Source of the DNA: Bactrocera neohumeralis
Lineage: Eukaryota > Arthropoda > Insecta > Diptera > Tephritidae
Direction of reading: 5' to 3'
DNA length: 64,000 bases
Assembly: GCF_024586455.1 (NCBI RefSeq)
Contig: NC_065921.1
Location: 62,869,528 to 62,933,527, forward strand
Part shown: one piece after another, positions 45,635-56,043 of the stretch
Layout: each line of letters begins with the position of its first letter
Position numbering within the stretch: position 1 is the stretch's first letter
The notes under the pieces: model-generated
Database searches by the model: none
Told to the model about the DNA's origin: nothing
The model's input: only the letters and a program-made list of their open reading frames with translations
Made by a program: the position numbers and the translations under genes

Positions 45635-46880
45635 GGGGAAACTTTAGTATACCATCCCACGATTTCAGGGTTAAAAGTGGTATGGTTGGATAGTGCTGAT
45701 GCTCCAGATTAAGAATATATATAATTATTGCCTTATAGTTTTCGAGATATTTGCATTTAAAGTTGAAAATTTTGCAATTTAATTTTGCAATTTCTCGACT
45801 TATGGTTAGTTTTTCCTCCGTATTATGCACTTTTTATACACTTACAATTCACTACAATATTTCTACATATTTATTTTTTATTAATATTTTAGATATTTGC
45901 TTAAAATAAGCATTTTATATTTTACATAAATATTACTACACGCACAATACCAGGGTGTGTCAGATTTTTCTTCGAGTAAAACTCCTTTTTGCGTTGGCGA
46001 CCTTCGGCCGCGCTTCAAAAAAATAACCCTGGCCGATCCAACACCGGGGTGTGCCAACACCGGGGTGTGTCAGGTTTTTTTTCGAGTAAAACTCCTTTTT
46101 GCGGTGGCGGCCTTTGGCCGCGCTTCAAAAAAATAACCCTGGCCGATCCAACACCGGGGTGTGCCAACACCAGGGTGTGTCAGGTTTTTTTCGAGTAAAA
46201 CTCCTTTTTGCGTTGGCGGCCTTCGGCCGCGCTTCAAAAAAATAACCCTGGCCGATCCAACACCGGGGTGTGCCAACACCGGGGTGTGTCAGGTTTTTTT
46301 TCGAGTAAAACTCCTTTTTGCGTTGGCGGCCTTTGGCCGCGCTTCAAAAAAATAACCCTGGCCGATCCAACACCGGGGTGTGCCAACACCAGGGTGTGTC
46401 AGGGTTTTTTTTCGAGTAAAACTCCTTTTTTGCTTATTACTCATGATATAGCAAGAAAAAGGATAATGATTTATGTATTTGGCGTATAAACCTATTTTTT
46501 ATTCGTTTGATAAATGTGTAGATATGGCAATACTTATTATTTGACAACACGGAACACTTATTGTTATTGTGCGTGCAATAGTATTTATGTAAAATATAAA
46601 ATGCTTATTTTAAGCAAACATCTAAAATATTAATATTAAATAAATATGTAGAAATATTGTAGTGAATTGTAAGTGTATAAAAAGTGCATAATACGGAAGA
46701 AAAACTAACCATAAGTCGAGAAATTGCAAAATTAAATTTGCAAAATTTTCAACTTTAAATGCAAATATCTCGAAAACTATAAGGCAATAATTATATATAT
46801 TCTTAATCTGGAGCATCAGCACTATCCAACCATACCACTTTTAACCCTGAAATCGCGGGATGGTATACTAAAGCCGACCC
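45635..46880. mobile_element. Foldback-like palindromic element with 8-bp target duplication
   Basis: Inverted arms of about 310 bp (45642-45955 and 46563-46873) are almost mirror images, starting CTTTAGTATACCATCCC, with outer GGG at both ends. The flanks are TAGTATTT (45627-45634) and TAATATTT (46881-46888), an 8-bp duplication with one change. The repeat family C copy at 43275 shows the empty site. The loop holds the 110-bp minisatellite. No ORF is credible. Long arms plus tandem loop repeats recall Drosophila FB elements (recalled). An 8-bp duplication fits hAT-like transposases, which is an inference. Confidence 0.75.
45955..46440 (+). repeat. 110-bp GC-rich minisatellite, about 4.4 units
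   Basis: TTCGAGTAAAACTCCTTTTT starts at 45971, 46081, 46190, 46300 and 46411 (periods of 110, 109, 110 and 111). Each unit carries GGCGGCCTTCGGCCGCGCTT and ACACCGGGGTGTG palindromic pieces. Open frames through it are by-products of the repeat. Confidence 0.9.
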
Positions 46881-47495
46881 TAATATTTTTTATAACATTT
46901 TTCATTGTAGCCAGATCAGACAAAATACTTGTTTTTGGGTATTTAAATTAAAACACCCAATACTTATAATGATTTTATGATTTTGTGGTATATTATAACA
47001 ACTGACTTTTGAACTTTTAATAAAGGGATTTAAATCTGTTACCTTTCAATTTTATAAATGTTTTTAATTATTTTTCATTGGTAATTAGTGCTCAAATACA
47101 ATTAACCGTGTACTATGATACAGTTTAAGCAATATTTTGAGACTAACGCTAGAGACTGTTTAGTGAATAGTAACTAGTCACAAATTGAGACTTTACCTCA
47201 CAATGTCTCAAATAGAGACTAGAGACTGTTTATAGAATCCCGCTATAAATTTCGCATTATCTTTCATTTTCATTGCTTTACATTTTTTCCTGAAGAACGG
47301 CGACAGCAAATCCCTGCGTTCCCATATATTTTTGGTAGAATTTCAAACTAATGTTTGCAATTGTAAAATGTTAAAACCTAACCGGTCCAGTCGACTGTCA
47401 AAGTTGGGTAGGTGAGTTGCTCTCTCATTTCTAATGACAAGAGAGTTGGGTGAATGTTATCCATGGTTGGGCATCTCTTTATCTCTGGTGAGTTT
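46881..47495 (+). repeat. Repeat family C, copy 2, right part
   Basis: It resumes with TTTTTTATAACATTTTTCAT and runs to GGGCATCTCTTTATCTCTGG, parallel to 43330-43690. It contains extra sequence (47040-47270) not in copy 1, rich in GAGACTAGAGACTGTTTA-like repeats. Confidence 0.6.
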
Positions 47496-47739
47496 TACCT
47501 CTTACTATGTTCGGACCGACAACGAAAACATGTTTTCGCACGAAAACTTGTGTTTTCGTCCATGTAAAATCTGTCAAACGAAAACACTGTTTTCGCTGAA
47601 AACTTCTTGAAAACTTACATTCCACTCATTATAATCGCTGCCTGCTCTAGTTTAATCGATGTTTTTGGAAAACATACTTTGCCGGCCCTAAATTATCACT
47701 TGATATTTGTTTACATTCCACAAAAACAGCTGTCGCTTG

Positions 47740-48362
47740 AAGCGCTGAACACATAGAGAGCGACAGACTGCAAACTACATCTGTCAAATATTAAAATACA
47801 CACGTTCTTATGGGCAGTGTTATTTTGACAGCTGCACGACTACACGACTGCAGGCCGACAGTTGTCGTTCTCGCTAACTTCAATATCCTCCTATATTTGC
47901 CAACGACAGTACGACGACAGTAGAGTTGACAGTAGAATGGAAGATAGAAAGAGGAGGTAGAGGGTGATGCCACTAATATGTAAAATGTAAAATTATTCAC
48001 AGCTCTAACAAACTTGAAGTTATTTTACAAATAAAAGCATAAAATCGCTATATTATAGCCCTATTATATCATTTGTAATAACAATTGATAATTTAAAGCA
48101 AAAATATTTACCTATTTACTTATTTTTTGCATAAAAAATTTCACTTTGAACAAAATATTAAAATTTCATTGAAGTGAAAGGAATTAGTATAGCCACAACG
48201 AAATTGTGTACATACAAAATGGACAACTGCGTTGTTTTGTGTACATGCCGGCCATTGTGTTGTTGTTGCTTCTCAAAATGTACATGTAGTAAGATGAACA
48301 ACGACGTTTTCAGTTCACTGTCGTGCTGCTGCAGTCTGTCGCAGTCATTGTGTTTACCACTT
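47740..48362 (-). mobile_element. TIR element family B, copy 2
   Basis: Inverted relative to 23167-23769 and similar along its whole length, including the shared interior phrases AATGGACAACTGCGTTGTTT and GCATGTACATTTTGAG-like sequence on opposite strands. The ends carry GCGACAGACTGCA as an inverted pair. Confidence 0.75.
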
Positions 48363-48374
48363 GATATTCTCATA

Positions 48375-48620
48375 TTAGGGGGATTCTATTGCTCTTGCAA
48401 AACCTTGCACGGTGCAGAAATTGCAGAATTTTCCTTGGTGCAACGGCACAACAACAAACACACGCATAAAATAATTTGCTGTGGCTATAAATATGTCAGA
48501 CCAAAACCCATGTTTATTTTTGTGCCGTCATATATTACTAAATTCTGCAATGGGTGCTCTCTTGACCTTGCATATTTCGGTATGGAATTTTTGCATTTTG
48601 TGTTATCGTGCAATCTGATT
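48375..48620 (+). repeat. Harbinger terminal fragment
   Basis: TTA then GGGGGATTCTATTGCTCTTG, and about 130 bp further (CGGCACAACAACAAACACAC, GTCAGACCAAAACCCAT), match the left end of the Harbinger at 54485. The preceding TTA fits the TWA target of the superfamily. Confidence 0.55.
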
Positions 48621-48911
48621 TGATGGTTGTCAGTGAAAACTCATCGAAAACACACATTGTTGGTCCGAACGACTTAGATTCCACAACATACAAATGTGTT
48701 TTCAAAATGTTTTCAATGTCGGTCCGAACATACCCTACAAGACGGAGGTAACGGATTGCACAAACACATTGAAACATTTTCAGCTGTTCACTAACACTGT
48801 TACATTTTCTGGAATTTTTAATTGAATGGGAGAATACGAAAGTAAGATAGAGAAAAAATATCGACATTCCAAACATATTGTATTATTAACTTGCTGGAAT
48901 AGGAGAGACGA

Positions 48912-49249
48912 ATGCCCAATTTTTCAAGAAGAAGAAAACGAAAAGCTCAGTTTATTTTGGATTTTAAAGAGGTAAGTTCGTTATTTCATAATTTGATATT
49001 TTATAAATAATTTCTTATACATATATATTTATTTGTTATTAATTTCTTTTATATAGAGTAAACGAAAAAGCTAACAAGGAGAAAAAGGTAAGCATTGTGA
49101 ATTGAATGTCGTGTGTGTAAATAAAATTTTTAATATTACAGAAATCATTTGGAGCATTTGGATGCGTATAACAAAGACGCACCATTCAATTAGCCGCATC
49201 ACCGGTGGCTTGGAGGACGAGCATTACGTGGAGCTCGCTATTAGTTTAA
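48912..49249 (+). other. Candidate short exons of an interrupted gene
   Basis: An ATG at 48912 opens MPNFSRRRKRKAQFILDFKE, followed exactly by a GTAAGT donor (48972). A second candidate exon, 49057-49087, lies between TATATAG and GTAAGC. A third, 49142-49249, follows AATATTACAG, encodes ISRITGGLEDEHYVELAISL and runs into GTAAAT. Reading phases between the first two do not join cleanly, so the model is uncertain. Two further candidate exons lie at 57047-57064 and 57100-57228, beyond the LOA insertion. The product is unrecognised. It could be a host gene or the accessory gene of an old DNA transposon. Confidence 0.3.
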
Positions 49250-49439
49250 GTAAATATTTGATTATTTTGATTTTATTATTAAATAAAGCGAAATAATAAA
49301 AAAAAACTGAATTTTATTTAAAAGAATTGAATTTGCTAGAAGTAACAAATGGGTAACAAATAATCTTGTTACTGTTTATTCCTACTAGCATGTTTATATG
49401 TTAAACTGATAACCAAAATAATAACACTAACAGATATTC

Positions 49440-49581
49440 CCTCTGCGAATGGAGGGCCGAATTGGGAAGTAACTGTGGCCTTACCGCGCCAAGGGGCTCT
49501 GGCGTGGCGGACCTTCCAGTTCCCCAGCTAGATCATAGACCCGACAGCTCACACTGTTGAGCCAAGGGTCGTGAGAAAAAG
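49440..49581 (+). other. LOA 5' leader
   Basis: GC-rich leader (CTCTGCGAATGGAGGGCCGA, then GCGCCAAGGGGCTCTGGCGT) directly after the target duplication, before the first coding sequence. This could hold the internal promoter usual for such elements, but I see no defined motif. Confidence 0.4.
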
Positions 49582-49765
49582 ATGGACAACAACAATACAA
49601 CACAAAAACAAACGCAAACATTGGATTCGATGACGATGAACGTCTCCTCCACACCAGAAGCTGCCAAGCTGCACAAAGCTCTGGCTAAAGAGAAGACGGA
49701 CACAGTGCTAGCCATCAAAAGGAATGACGGGACATTCACAGAGCTACAGAGCTCTTGCGTGCTCA
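49582..49765 (+). repeat. ORF2 segment duplicated into the start of ORF1
   Basis: The 63-residue frame starting at 49582 contains STPEAAKLHKALAKEKTDTV, which is also encoded by 51705-51830 (there KTNTV) in ORF2. The two nucleotide segments differ at only about four positions over some 125 bp. A piece of ORF2, between endonuclease and reverse transcriptase, was therefore copied next to ORF1. Confidence 0.85.
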
Positions 49766-50884
49766 CTCCGTGACGGACAAAGGGCAACGACAAAGAACAA
49801 CGGAAGCGGAAAAGGAGATCGGGCAGCGGAAGGTAAGGGGGGTCGAGGGGCTAGGCGGAAGTTTAGCTTCCTCGACGCTTTTACGCCAGAGGAGTGTTCG
49901 CTGCTTGAGGAGCACGCCAGGAAGGATGCTGACGACGTGCTCTCTTGCAGCGGAGCTCACCTGGTGGTAACGCCTGGTGCCGCTGTAGCAGCAACGAGCG
50001 TCGCCAAGACCCCCGCCGGTAGATGCAGTGGGTGGGCCTCGGGCGAGTCGCATCAGGCAGGTCCTGACGGCGTAAGAAGGAGAAGGCGCAGAAGAGGTGG
50101 GCAACGCCCCCTCCCAGAAGTTGGCCAACACGGCGGGTGCGATGATCCTCATAGGAAAGGGATGAGTGGTTCTACCATGAAGTGGTACCTACGGCACCTC
50201 CGTGATGGGAAAACCCCGGAGGCAGCGGAGGCTCTAGCCAGGAGAAAGAGCCAAGGGAGCAACACATCCCCGGCAAATGGGCGCGACAAAAGCGTGCCAG
50301 CTCGCGCGCAAGGCAGCGGTAACAGCAACCGTGGCCCGGTCAGCACAACTCTGACCGTAAGGCGGGGCGACAGCAGGGCACTGCCCGCGGGCACGTACGC
50401 CAAAGCCGAGAAACGGAAGCCCCCCCGATCCAAAAGGGTGTGGGGCACAGACGCAAAGGCCTCCGGGGGCCAACCATCTGGACCGGCTCCTCACCAGGTG
50501 GAGGAGGGGTGGCGCGGATATGCGGATGCTGTCAGAGGCATCCGCATGGCTGTTCTGTCTTTTAAATACCCGGCGGAGGCGCTGAAACCGGAGGAGCTCA
50601 CCGTGCTTCGGGACATTCTTATGGACGAGGTGTCTAAAGGAGAGGTCTACACGCCGTCCTTCCTGGGCATCGACTTCAGGGGAGGTATGACGCAGGTAGA
50701 CTGCCTGGACGAGTCGTCCGCCGACTGGCTGAGGGAACACGCTCCAAAGCTGGGAAGCTGGACGGGCCCTGTCCTCTGCGCGAAGAGGGTGGAAGATGTG
50801 CCAATCATGCATAGCATGACAATGTTCCTCCCTCGGAGCGGGGAGCGGCCTGGTGTGTTGCCGGCAGCAGAAAGGAGAAGCTAG
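49766..50884 (+). pseudogene. LOA-like ORF1 (gag-like), N-terminal and middle part
   Basis: A long frame of high GC content starts in the duplicated ORF2 segment, then carries a FSFLDAFTPEECSLLEEHAR-like N-terminus, a basic middle with RRRRRRRGG, a KWYLRHLRDGKTPEAAEALA block, and a C-terminal domain: GYADAVRGIRMAVLSFKYP to LGIDFRGGMTQVDCLDESSA. I recall this last domain as the insect ORF1 domain DUF4780. The protein should bind element RNA. A frameshift near 50855 separates it from its last 90 or so residues. The element's own start codon has probably been lost through the rearrangement. Confidence 0.7.
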
Positions 50885-51174
50885 GTGACATGGAAGGATG
50901 GGGGTTACACTTCTTCATAGACGACGAGTCGAATAAGTATGTCCGGGCCGCGAGCTTGCGCCTGTTCTACAGGTACAGCACGGTCGTCATGCGGCCCTAC
51001 AAGCCTGCTGACACCGGGAGCAAGGAAGCCGAAACGCCTGCGACTCCACGGGACAAGGGCGTCGATAACCAGGCAGTGCCGGAGTCCGCCCCGGAGGAAA
51101 CAAGGATGGAGGTGGACGAGTTGTCGGAGCAGCCCTGCGGGAGCAGGTCCGGACAGGCAGTGCCAGCAATGTAG
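50885..51174 (+). pseudogene. LOA-like ORF1 C-terminal piece
   Basis: The frame continues the gag-like domain after the shift: WGLHFFIDDESNKYVRAASL, then RLFYRYSTVVMRPYKPADTG, an acidic tail and a stop at 51172-51174. The FIDDES..YVR..LRLFYR pattern is the end of the same ORF1 domain. It joins directly to the middle of ORF2, so the first part of the endonuclease is missing. Confidence 0.7.
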
Positions 51175-51179
51175 GGTGT

Positions 51180-53165
51180 GAACCCACATTCATAACTATA
51201 AGCAGGAGGGAAGTGTTGGACGTCACTCTCAGTAATGAACCTGCAACCGGGCTGGTCTCGCAGTGAAGAGTCTCAACGGAGCCCTCCCTGTCGGACCATA
51301 GAATTGTAAGGTTTGCGCTGAGGGCAGGGGTCAAGCTATTCGCTCCTAGACGCAACCCTCGAAGGACCAATTGGAGTGCCTTCAGGGAGAGGCTAGATGA
51401 AGGATTGAAGAGGGTGGGGCAGACTGACAGCAGCGCCACGGGCCCGGGAATGGAGAGCAGATTGACCGCGCTTAACGGGTTCATCATTAACGCGTACAAT
51501 GACAGCTGCCCCTTAAGAGTACCCACAGACAGGCGCAATTGCTCCTGGTGGACAAGGAAACTCGCAGACCTAAGGAAGAAGGTACGCGGCCTATTTAACA
51601 AGGCTAAACGTACTGGGGTCTGGGAAGAGTATAGGAGCAACCTGACACTGTACAATCAAGAGATCAGGTCTGCTAAACAGGCTAGCTTTAGGAGATTCTG
51701 TGAAAACGTGTCCTCTACACCAGAAGCTGCCAAGCTGCACAAAGCTCTGGCTAAAGAGAAGACGAACACAGTGCTAGCCATCAAAAGGAATGACGGGACA
51801 TTCACAGAGCTACAGAGCTCTTGCGTACTCACTTCCCGGAGACTATTCCGGTTTACCGGTGTCTGCCCGTAACTGAACACAGGCCATCCCGCACTGATTG
51901 GGCTATCGCTAAACAATTGTTTACGGCGGACTCGATCAGGTGGGCAATGGCCTCGTTCGAAAGGTTCAAGTCTCCGGGAGTGGACGGCATCTTCCCAGCG
52001 CTTCTACAACAGGGTGAGCAGATCCTGATGCCACATCTGATTAGGCTGCTGAGGGAGAGCCTAGCCTTGGCCTACATCCCAGAATCATGGAGGACAGCTG
52101 AGGTAATCTTCATACCGAAAGTAGGAAGGAAGGACTACTCTTTGGCTAAATCTTACAGGCCAATTAGCCTGACCTCCTTCCTACTGAAAACTATAGAGAA
52201 GATAATAGATCATCATTTAAGGTCGAAGGAGCTGAAGACTGCACCCCTGCATGCGGCTCAGCATGCATACAGAGCTGGCAGATTAACAAACACGGCTCTG
52301 TACCAGTTGACCTCCGAGATAGAGAGTTCACTGGAGAAAGGGGAAGTTATGCTATACGCCTTTTTGGATATCGAGGGAGCTTATGACAACACATCTCATA
52401 GAAGTGTAGCCATGGCACTGGAGGGTAGGAATGTGGCAGTCCGGTGCGTAGATGGATAAGAGGCAGTACTGCGCACCAGGGTTGCTGAGGCCACAGCAGG
52501 GGGCACAAAGATTCGTCTCGGCACAACAAGAGGCTGTCCGCAGGGTGGTGTACTATCGCCCCTGCTATGGAGCCTTGTTGTGGACGACCTGTTAGCACTG
52601 CTAACCGACAACGGTATCCGCTGCCAAGGATATGCGGATGATATAGTGATTATAGCGAGAGGCAAGTTCGAGGACACTCTCTGTGACCTAGTGCAACGAG
52701 GTCTAAACCTGGCAAAGGAGTGTTGCAGAGGAGTTGATCTGAGGATCAACCCCTCGAAGACTAGGGTAAATCTTTCAGGCAAGGTAAAATATCTTGGTCT
52801 CACGTTGGATTCCACTTTGCTGTGGAAGCAGCATGTGAACCAAACCCTGGTCAAGGCGACAAAGGCACTAATGGTGTGCAATCGGCTGGCAGGAAAATCC
52901 TGGGGTTGCAAGCCAAGGATTGTCAGGTGGTTGTACACCATGATTGTGCGACCGATAGTCACATATGGAGCGGTGTCCTGGGCCTCTGTGGCGGCACAGG
53001 CCTCGATGGTGATGAAACTATCGAAGCTTCAGCGGCTAGCATGCGTCTGCATGACGGGCGCTTTGCGAACCTGCCCAACGGCGGCGCTGGAGGTCCTGCT
53101 GGAACTCACACCGCTCCACATAGTGATCGGTCAAGTAGCCAAGCATTCGACGTTCGCCAACGCAT
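51180..53165 (+). pseudogene. LOA-like ORF2: endonuclease end and reverse transcriptase
   Basis: It begins within the endonuclease (GCEPTFITISRREVLDVTLS, then STEPSLSDHR with the SDH motif). A linker follows (SWWTRKLADLRKKVRGLFNK). A frameshift near 51830 leads to the reverse transcriptase: SPGVDGIFPALLQQG, AEVIFIPKVGRKDYSLAKSY, FLDIEGAYDNTSH, an in-frame stop at 52457-52459, then GTTRGCPQGGVLSPLLW, and the catalytic YADDIVII at about 52630. The thumb runs to LEVLLELTPLHIVIGQVAKH. The RNase H and knuckle are lost at the junction near 53150. At least one stop and one shift make it inactive. Confidence 0.85.
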
Positions 53166-53490
53166 ACGTCTGTAGGAATGGGTAGAGCGTTAAAGGTGCT
53201 CTCAGTAAACTCTGTGAAGCCGGCCCAGTTAGCTTTATTAAAGTTAATGAAGGTACGGTTGTCCACAGAATCGAAATCGGGAGGTTTCTCGATCGAGATA
53301 ATCATGGGTAGGTGGTCTGATGCGAGAGTTAGCATAGGTCGCCAGGTTATGCTATTTATCAGACCACCGCTAGCAATGGTAATATCGGGCGAGCTATTAC
53401 AGGTGCCCATTACTCTGGTGGGGGCTTCGTCATTCATTGTGCAGAATATCGAATCGTCAATCTGTTCCGCCAGCTCCATCCCCTGTTAAA
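53150..53490 (-). pseudogene. Inverted endonuclease fragment of a second non-LTR family
   Basis: The minus strand encodes MELAEQIDDSIFCTMNDEAP, then NSSPDITIASGGL, LASDHLPMIISIEKP (the SDH motif) and RTFINFNKANWAGFTEF, ending LPIPTDVCVGER. This is the C-terminal half of an apurinic-type endonuclease and differs from that of the LOA around it. The GER end fits the FRKVLAAATARFIPAGR start of the fragment at 57240-57945, so both probably come from one jockey/I-type family. A small repeat (CGCCAACGCATACGTCTG) marks the junction. Confidence 0.7.
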
Positions 53491-53634
53491 GAGCTCGAGT
53501 CGTTTTGTACTGTAATTTCCGTCAATGCAAATTGCTCGTACAAAGATATGCGTTAGTAGCAACAATATCAAAGTAACAGTACATTTTACCACTCCTATTT
53601 CTTCTTCCATTAGCTTACCCTAAATACATATATA
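53491..53634. other. Unassigned sequence between inserts
   Basis: Anonymous stretch between the inverted endonuclease piece and the inverted LOA tail. Confidence 0.3.
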
Positions 53635-54365
53635 GATAGATAGTATTATGAGGTAATGCACCGCGACCTAGGGTCTATGCCCTCTCCTATATCACATGTC
53701 TTCCCAGAGTCCCAGCAGCCTGAATAGTTAGTTCCAGGAGTTTGCTGGGCGCTACTGAGGTGATGTGATCCCTGCTGATATACATGGAATCCAGGGCCTT
53801 AAGCCTTTTTTCCACAGATTGCTGTGCAATCCAGGATTAGGTGTGCTAGTGTTTCCTGTTCCAGGTCGCAGAACCGGCAGTTAGCACAGGAGACTATGCC
53901 CATGTTGGACAAGCGTTTCCTGAGCCTGCAGTGCCCTGTGTAGATCGCGACGAGGAGACGGAATTTGTGGGAGGTGAATAAGTTCCTTGAACCTGGAGAG
54001 ATTGTACCCTCCTAGGAGCATCTTGGCGTGGCGCATACTTGATGCCTGTTGCCAACGCCGTTCTCTCTCCACTCTCTCCTCCGTGCGGAGTAGCTCCTTA
54101 AAAGTGTGGGATCCTACCGCTATGTATGGTTCTGGTCCCATCACCTTGGACGCTGCCGCGGCGCGGGCCAGTTCGTCGGCCTTCTCGTTTCCTTCTATTC
54201 CCTTGTGCCCTGGCACCCAAATTAGGTGCACCCGGTTGCACAAGGACAGTTTAGCCTTTCTATGCATTCCTCGACTAAAAGTGATTTGGTCTCATATGAT
54301 GAGATCGCCTTTAGTGTCGCTTGACTATCACTGAGAATACCTATACGCTGATTGCGATATGCGCG
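53635..54365 (-). mobile_element. 5'-truncated LOA copy in inverse orientation
   Basis: On the minus strand it starts within RNase H (ILSDSQAT-like), passes LIWVPGHKGIEGNEKADELA and HTFKELLRTEERVERERRWQ, then the knuckle region, and ends with the GGTCGCGGTGCATTACCTCA 3' tail and CTATCTATCTA repeats. Codons from VHLIWVPGHKG on are nearly identical to those at 63655-64000. It sits inside the larger LOA but antiparallel to it. I saw no clear target duplication. Confidence 0.8.
53881..54330 (-). pseudogene. RNase H and C-terminal domain of the inverse LOA copy
   Basis: From 54267 to 53881 one frame stays open for 128 residues: HRKAKLSLCNRVHLIWVPGH, the conserved last part of RNase H, then an arginine-rich region (RTEERVERERRWQQASSMRH) and LGGYNLSRFKELIHLPQ. 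It then shifts shortly before the knuckle. It keeps no reverse transcriptase, so it is inert. Confidence 0.75.
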
Positions 54366-54843
54366 ATTCTTTTAAATTAACTTATTTCTGAATGCATATC
54401 AGTATTTATATTTATAAATTTGTCAAAATTTTAACCAGATCGAGAGCTGGCAGAGAGCGTATAATATAATAAACGTTCTCTGGTACAATAGGGGTATTCT
54501 CTTGCTCTTGCAAGATTGCAGATTGCAATAATACTATGCCTTGCAAATTTGCACGTTGCAAGAATTGCAGATATTTCCTCTTGGTGCACCGGCACAACAA
54601 CAAACACACACAGAAAATTATTTGCAATGGCTGTAAAATACAGATGTCAGACTAAAACCCATAGGGCAATTCAGAATCTTGTGCATCTGAGCTTGCAAAA
54701 TTATGCAAATGCAAATATTTACCATCAGCAGTGAACGTATTTTTTGTGATTGCTGTGCAACCCTTGCAAATACCATTAATTCACAGCTGATCGGTGAAGA
54801 AAAACATTGTTTGTAAACAAAATTTTCGAACAAATTGGAAAAT

Positions 54844-55471
54844 ATGCCGAAAAAAGTTTTAGAGAAAAATTAACTGACGCTTTAATTGATGAAGCTGCTG
54901 AGGAAATTATGGACATTGAAGGTAAGAAACATTTTTATGCAGAATTTCAGTTAATAACAATTTTCTTCTAGAAATCGAAAGTGATGATGACGCAGTGGAT
55001 GCAGTGATAGATGAATTGGCTGACAATATATCTGTTGTTATGGAATGTCGGCGAGGAGTTTGTAGCACAATACCTAAGTCAGACATTTGGCGCAATAATA
55101 TTTTGACAACACTGGACGAAGACCGATTCCGCCAAATGTTAAGAGTAGATAGAGACCAATATAATATGCTGGTTGATTTAATAAAAAACGATGATGCCCG
55201 TATATATCGAAATAGCTCACTCTTTCAACAAAATGAGCAGTATTTTTCTTCACAGCAATGGATTGCTGGGGACTCGGCATACCCTTTATCTGGAACGTTA
55301 ATAACCCCTTACAGAAGCAACGCAAGACAGTTGGATAGAAATGGCCGAATTGCATTTAATTTACGGCACAGTAAATACAAGGTTAGAGTAGAGCATTGTT
55401 TTGGGCTTTTAAAAGAAAGATTTGGAAGCCTTAAGCAGCTAAGGATGCGTCTGTCTAACAAAAAACCATAA
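54844..55471 (+). pseudogene. HARBI1-like transposase, internally deleted
   Basis: A first exon from ATG 54844 ends near 54919 at AAG/GTAAGA. The acceptor TTCTTCTAG precedes 54972. The second exon encodes DIWRNNILTTLDEDRFRQML, then after RNSSLFQQ jumps to WIAGDSAYPLSGTLITPYRS, which holds one catalytic Asp, and NLRHSKYKVRVEHCFGLLKE, which holds the Glu-type block of DDE_Tnp_4. The middle of the protein, including the first catalytic Asp, is deleted. The remnant after 55471 (EDSIEPDEHIPNNVGETKRQ at 55577-55635) shows the former C-terminus out of frame. A small in-frame stop in exon 1 also interrupts it. Confidence 0.8.
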
Positions 55472-56043
55472 ATTATGCTGCCATTGGTTTTTTGTCTGCT
55501 GTATTCTCCACAACATTTTAATTAATAATGGTTCCACTTCGTTCGACGATGGATCAGATCCATCAACTACTACGGAAGATTCTATTGAGCCTGATGAGCA
55601 TATACCCAACAATGTTGGAGAAACTAAAAGACAAGCCATATACGCATTAATGTTTTCTTAAATGTATTTTAATTCATTTGTCAGTTTTTAATTACATATA
55701 TAACAATAATAATTACATATATTTATACATTTAGTACAAGACAAACATGAAAAAGATAACGCTTTGAATGATAGAAGATTGTAAAACATCAATAACCGTA
55801 TCAAATAAGTATTCATCTCAACAGTAATTGGAACTACATATTTTAAAATACAGGGATAAATAAATAAAGTACAGAAAAATTAATGTTGAGAGGAATACTT
55901 ATATTTCATTTCAATTTCGAACTTTTGTAAGCGTTCTTCCTTTTCAAGTTGAAGTTTTTCAATCTTTCATCCTTTTCCAATTCTAAGATTTTTAAGTCCA
56001 ATTCACGATTCTTGAATATTATTTCAGCTTTACCTCTTTCAAT

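Larger units (their letters stand above)
47508..48730. mobile_element. TA-flanked MITE with TGTTCGGACC ends, hosting other MITEs
   Basis: The left end TGTTCGGACCGACAACGAAA and the inverted right end TGTTCGGACCGACATTGAAA match. TA flanks both (47506-47507 and 48731-48732). Interior text has several GTTTTCG/GAAAAC inverted pairs. A family B element (47740-48362) and a Harbinger-end fragment (48375-48620) make up most of the inside. No transposase. TA flanks suggest Tc1/mariner-type mobilisation. Confidence 0.7.

Noticed and set aside
45955..46440. CRISPR-like regular repeats
   Set aside because: The units are contiguous 110-bp tandem copies without distinct spacers, in a eukaryotic genome with no cas genes.
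45989..46489. Overlapping open frames with repeated NNPGRSNTGV-like peptides
   Set aside because: They are read through a 110-bp minisatellite in a palindromic element. Repeated peptides simply mirror the DNA units, and no start context or domain exists.
50149..50812. Long minus-strand frames opposite the LOA ORF1
   Set aside because: They are antisense shadows of GC-rich coding sequence. The plus strand carries the recognisable ORF1 domain.
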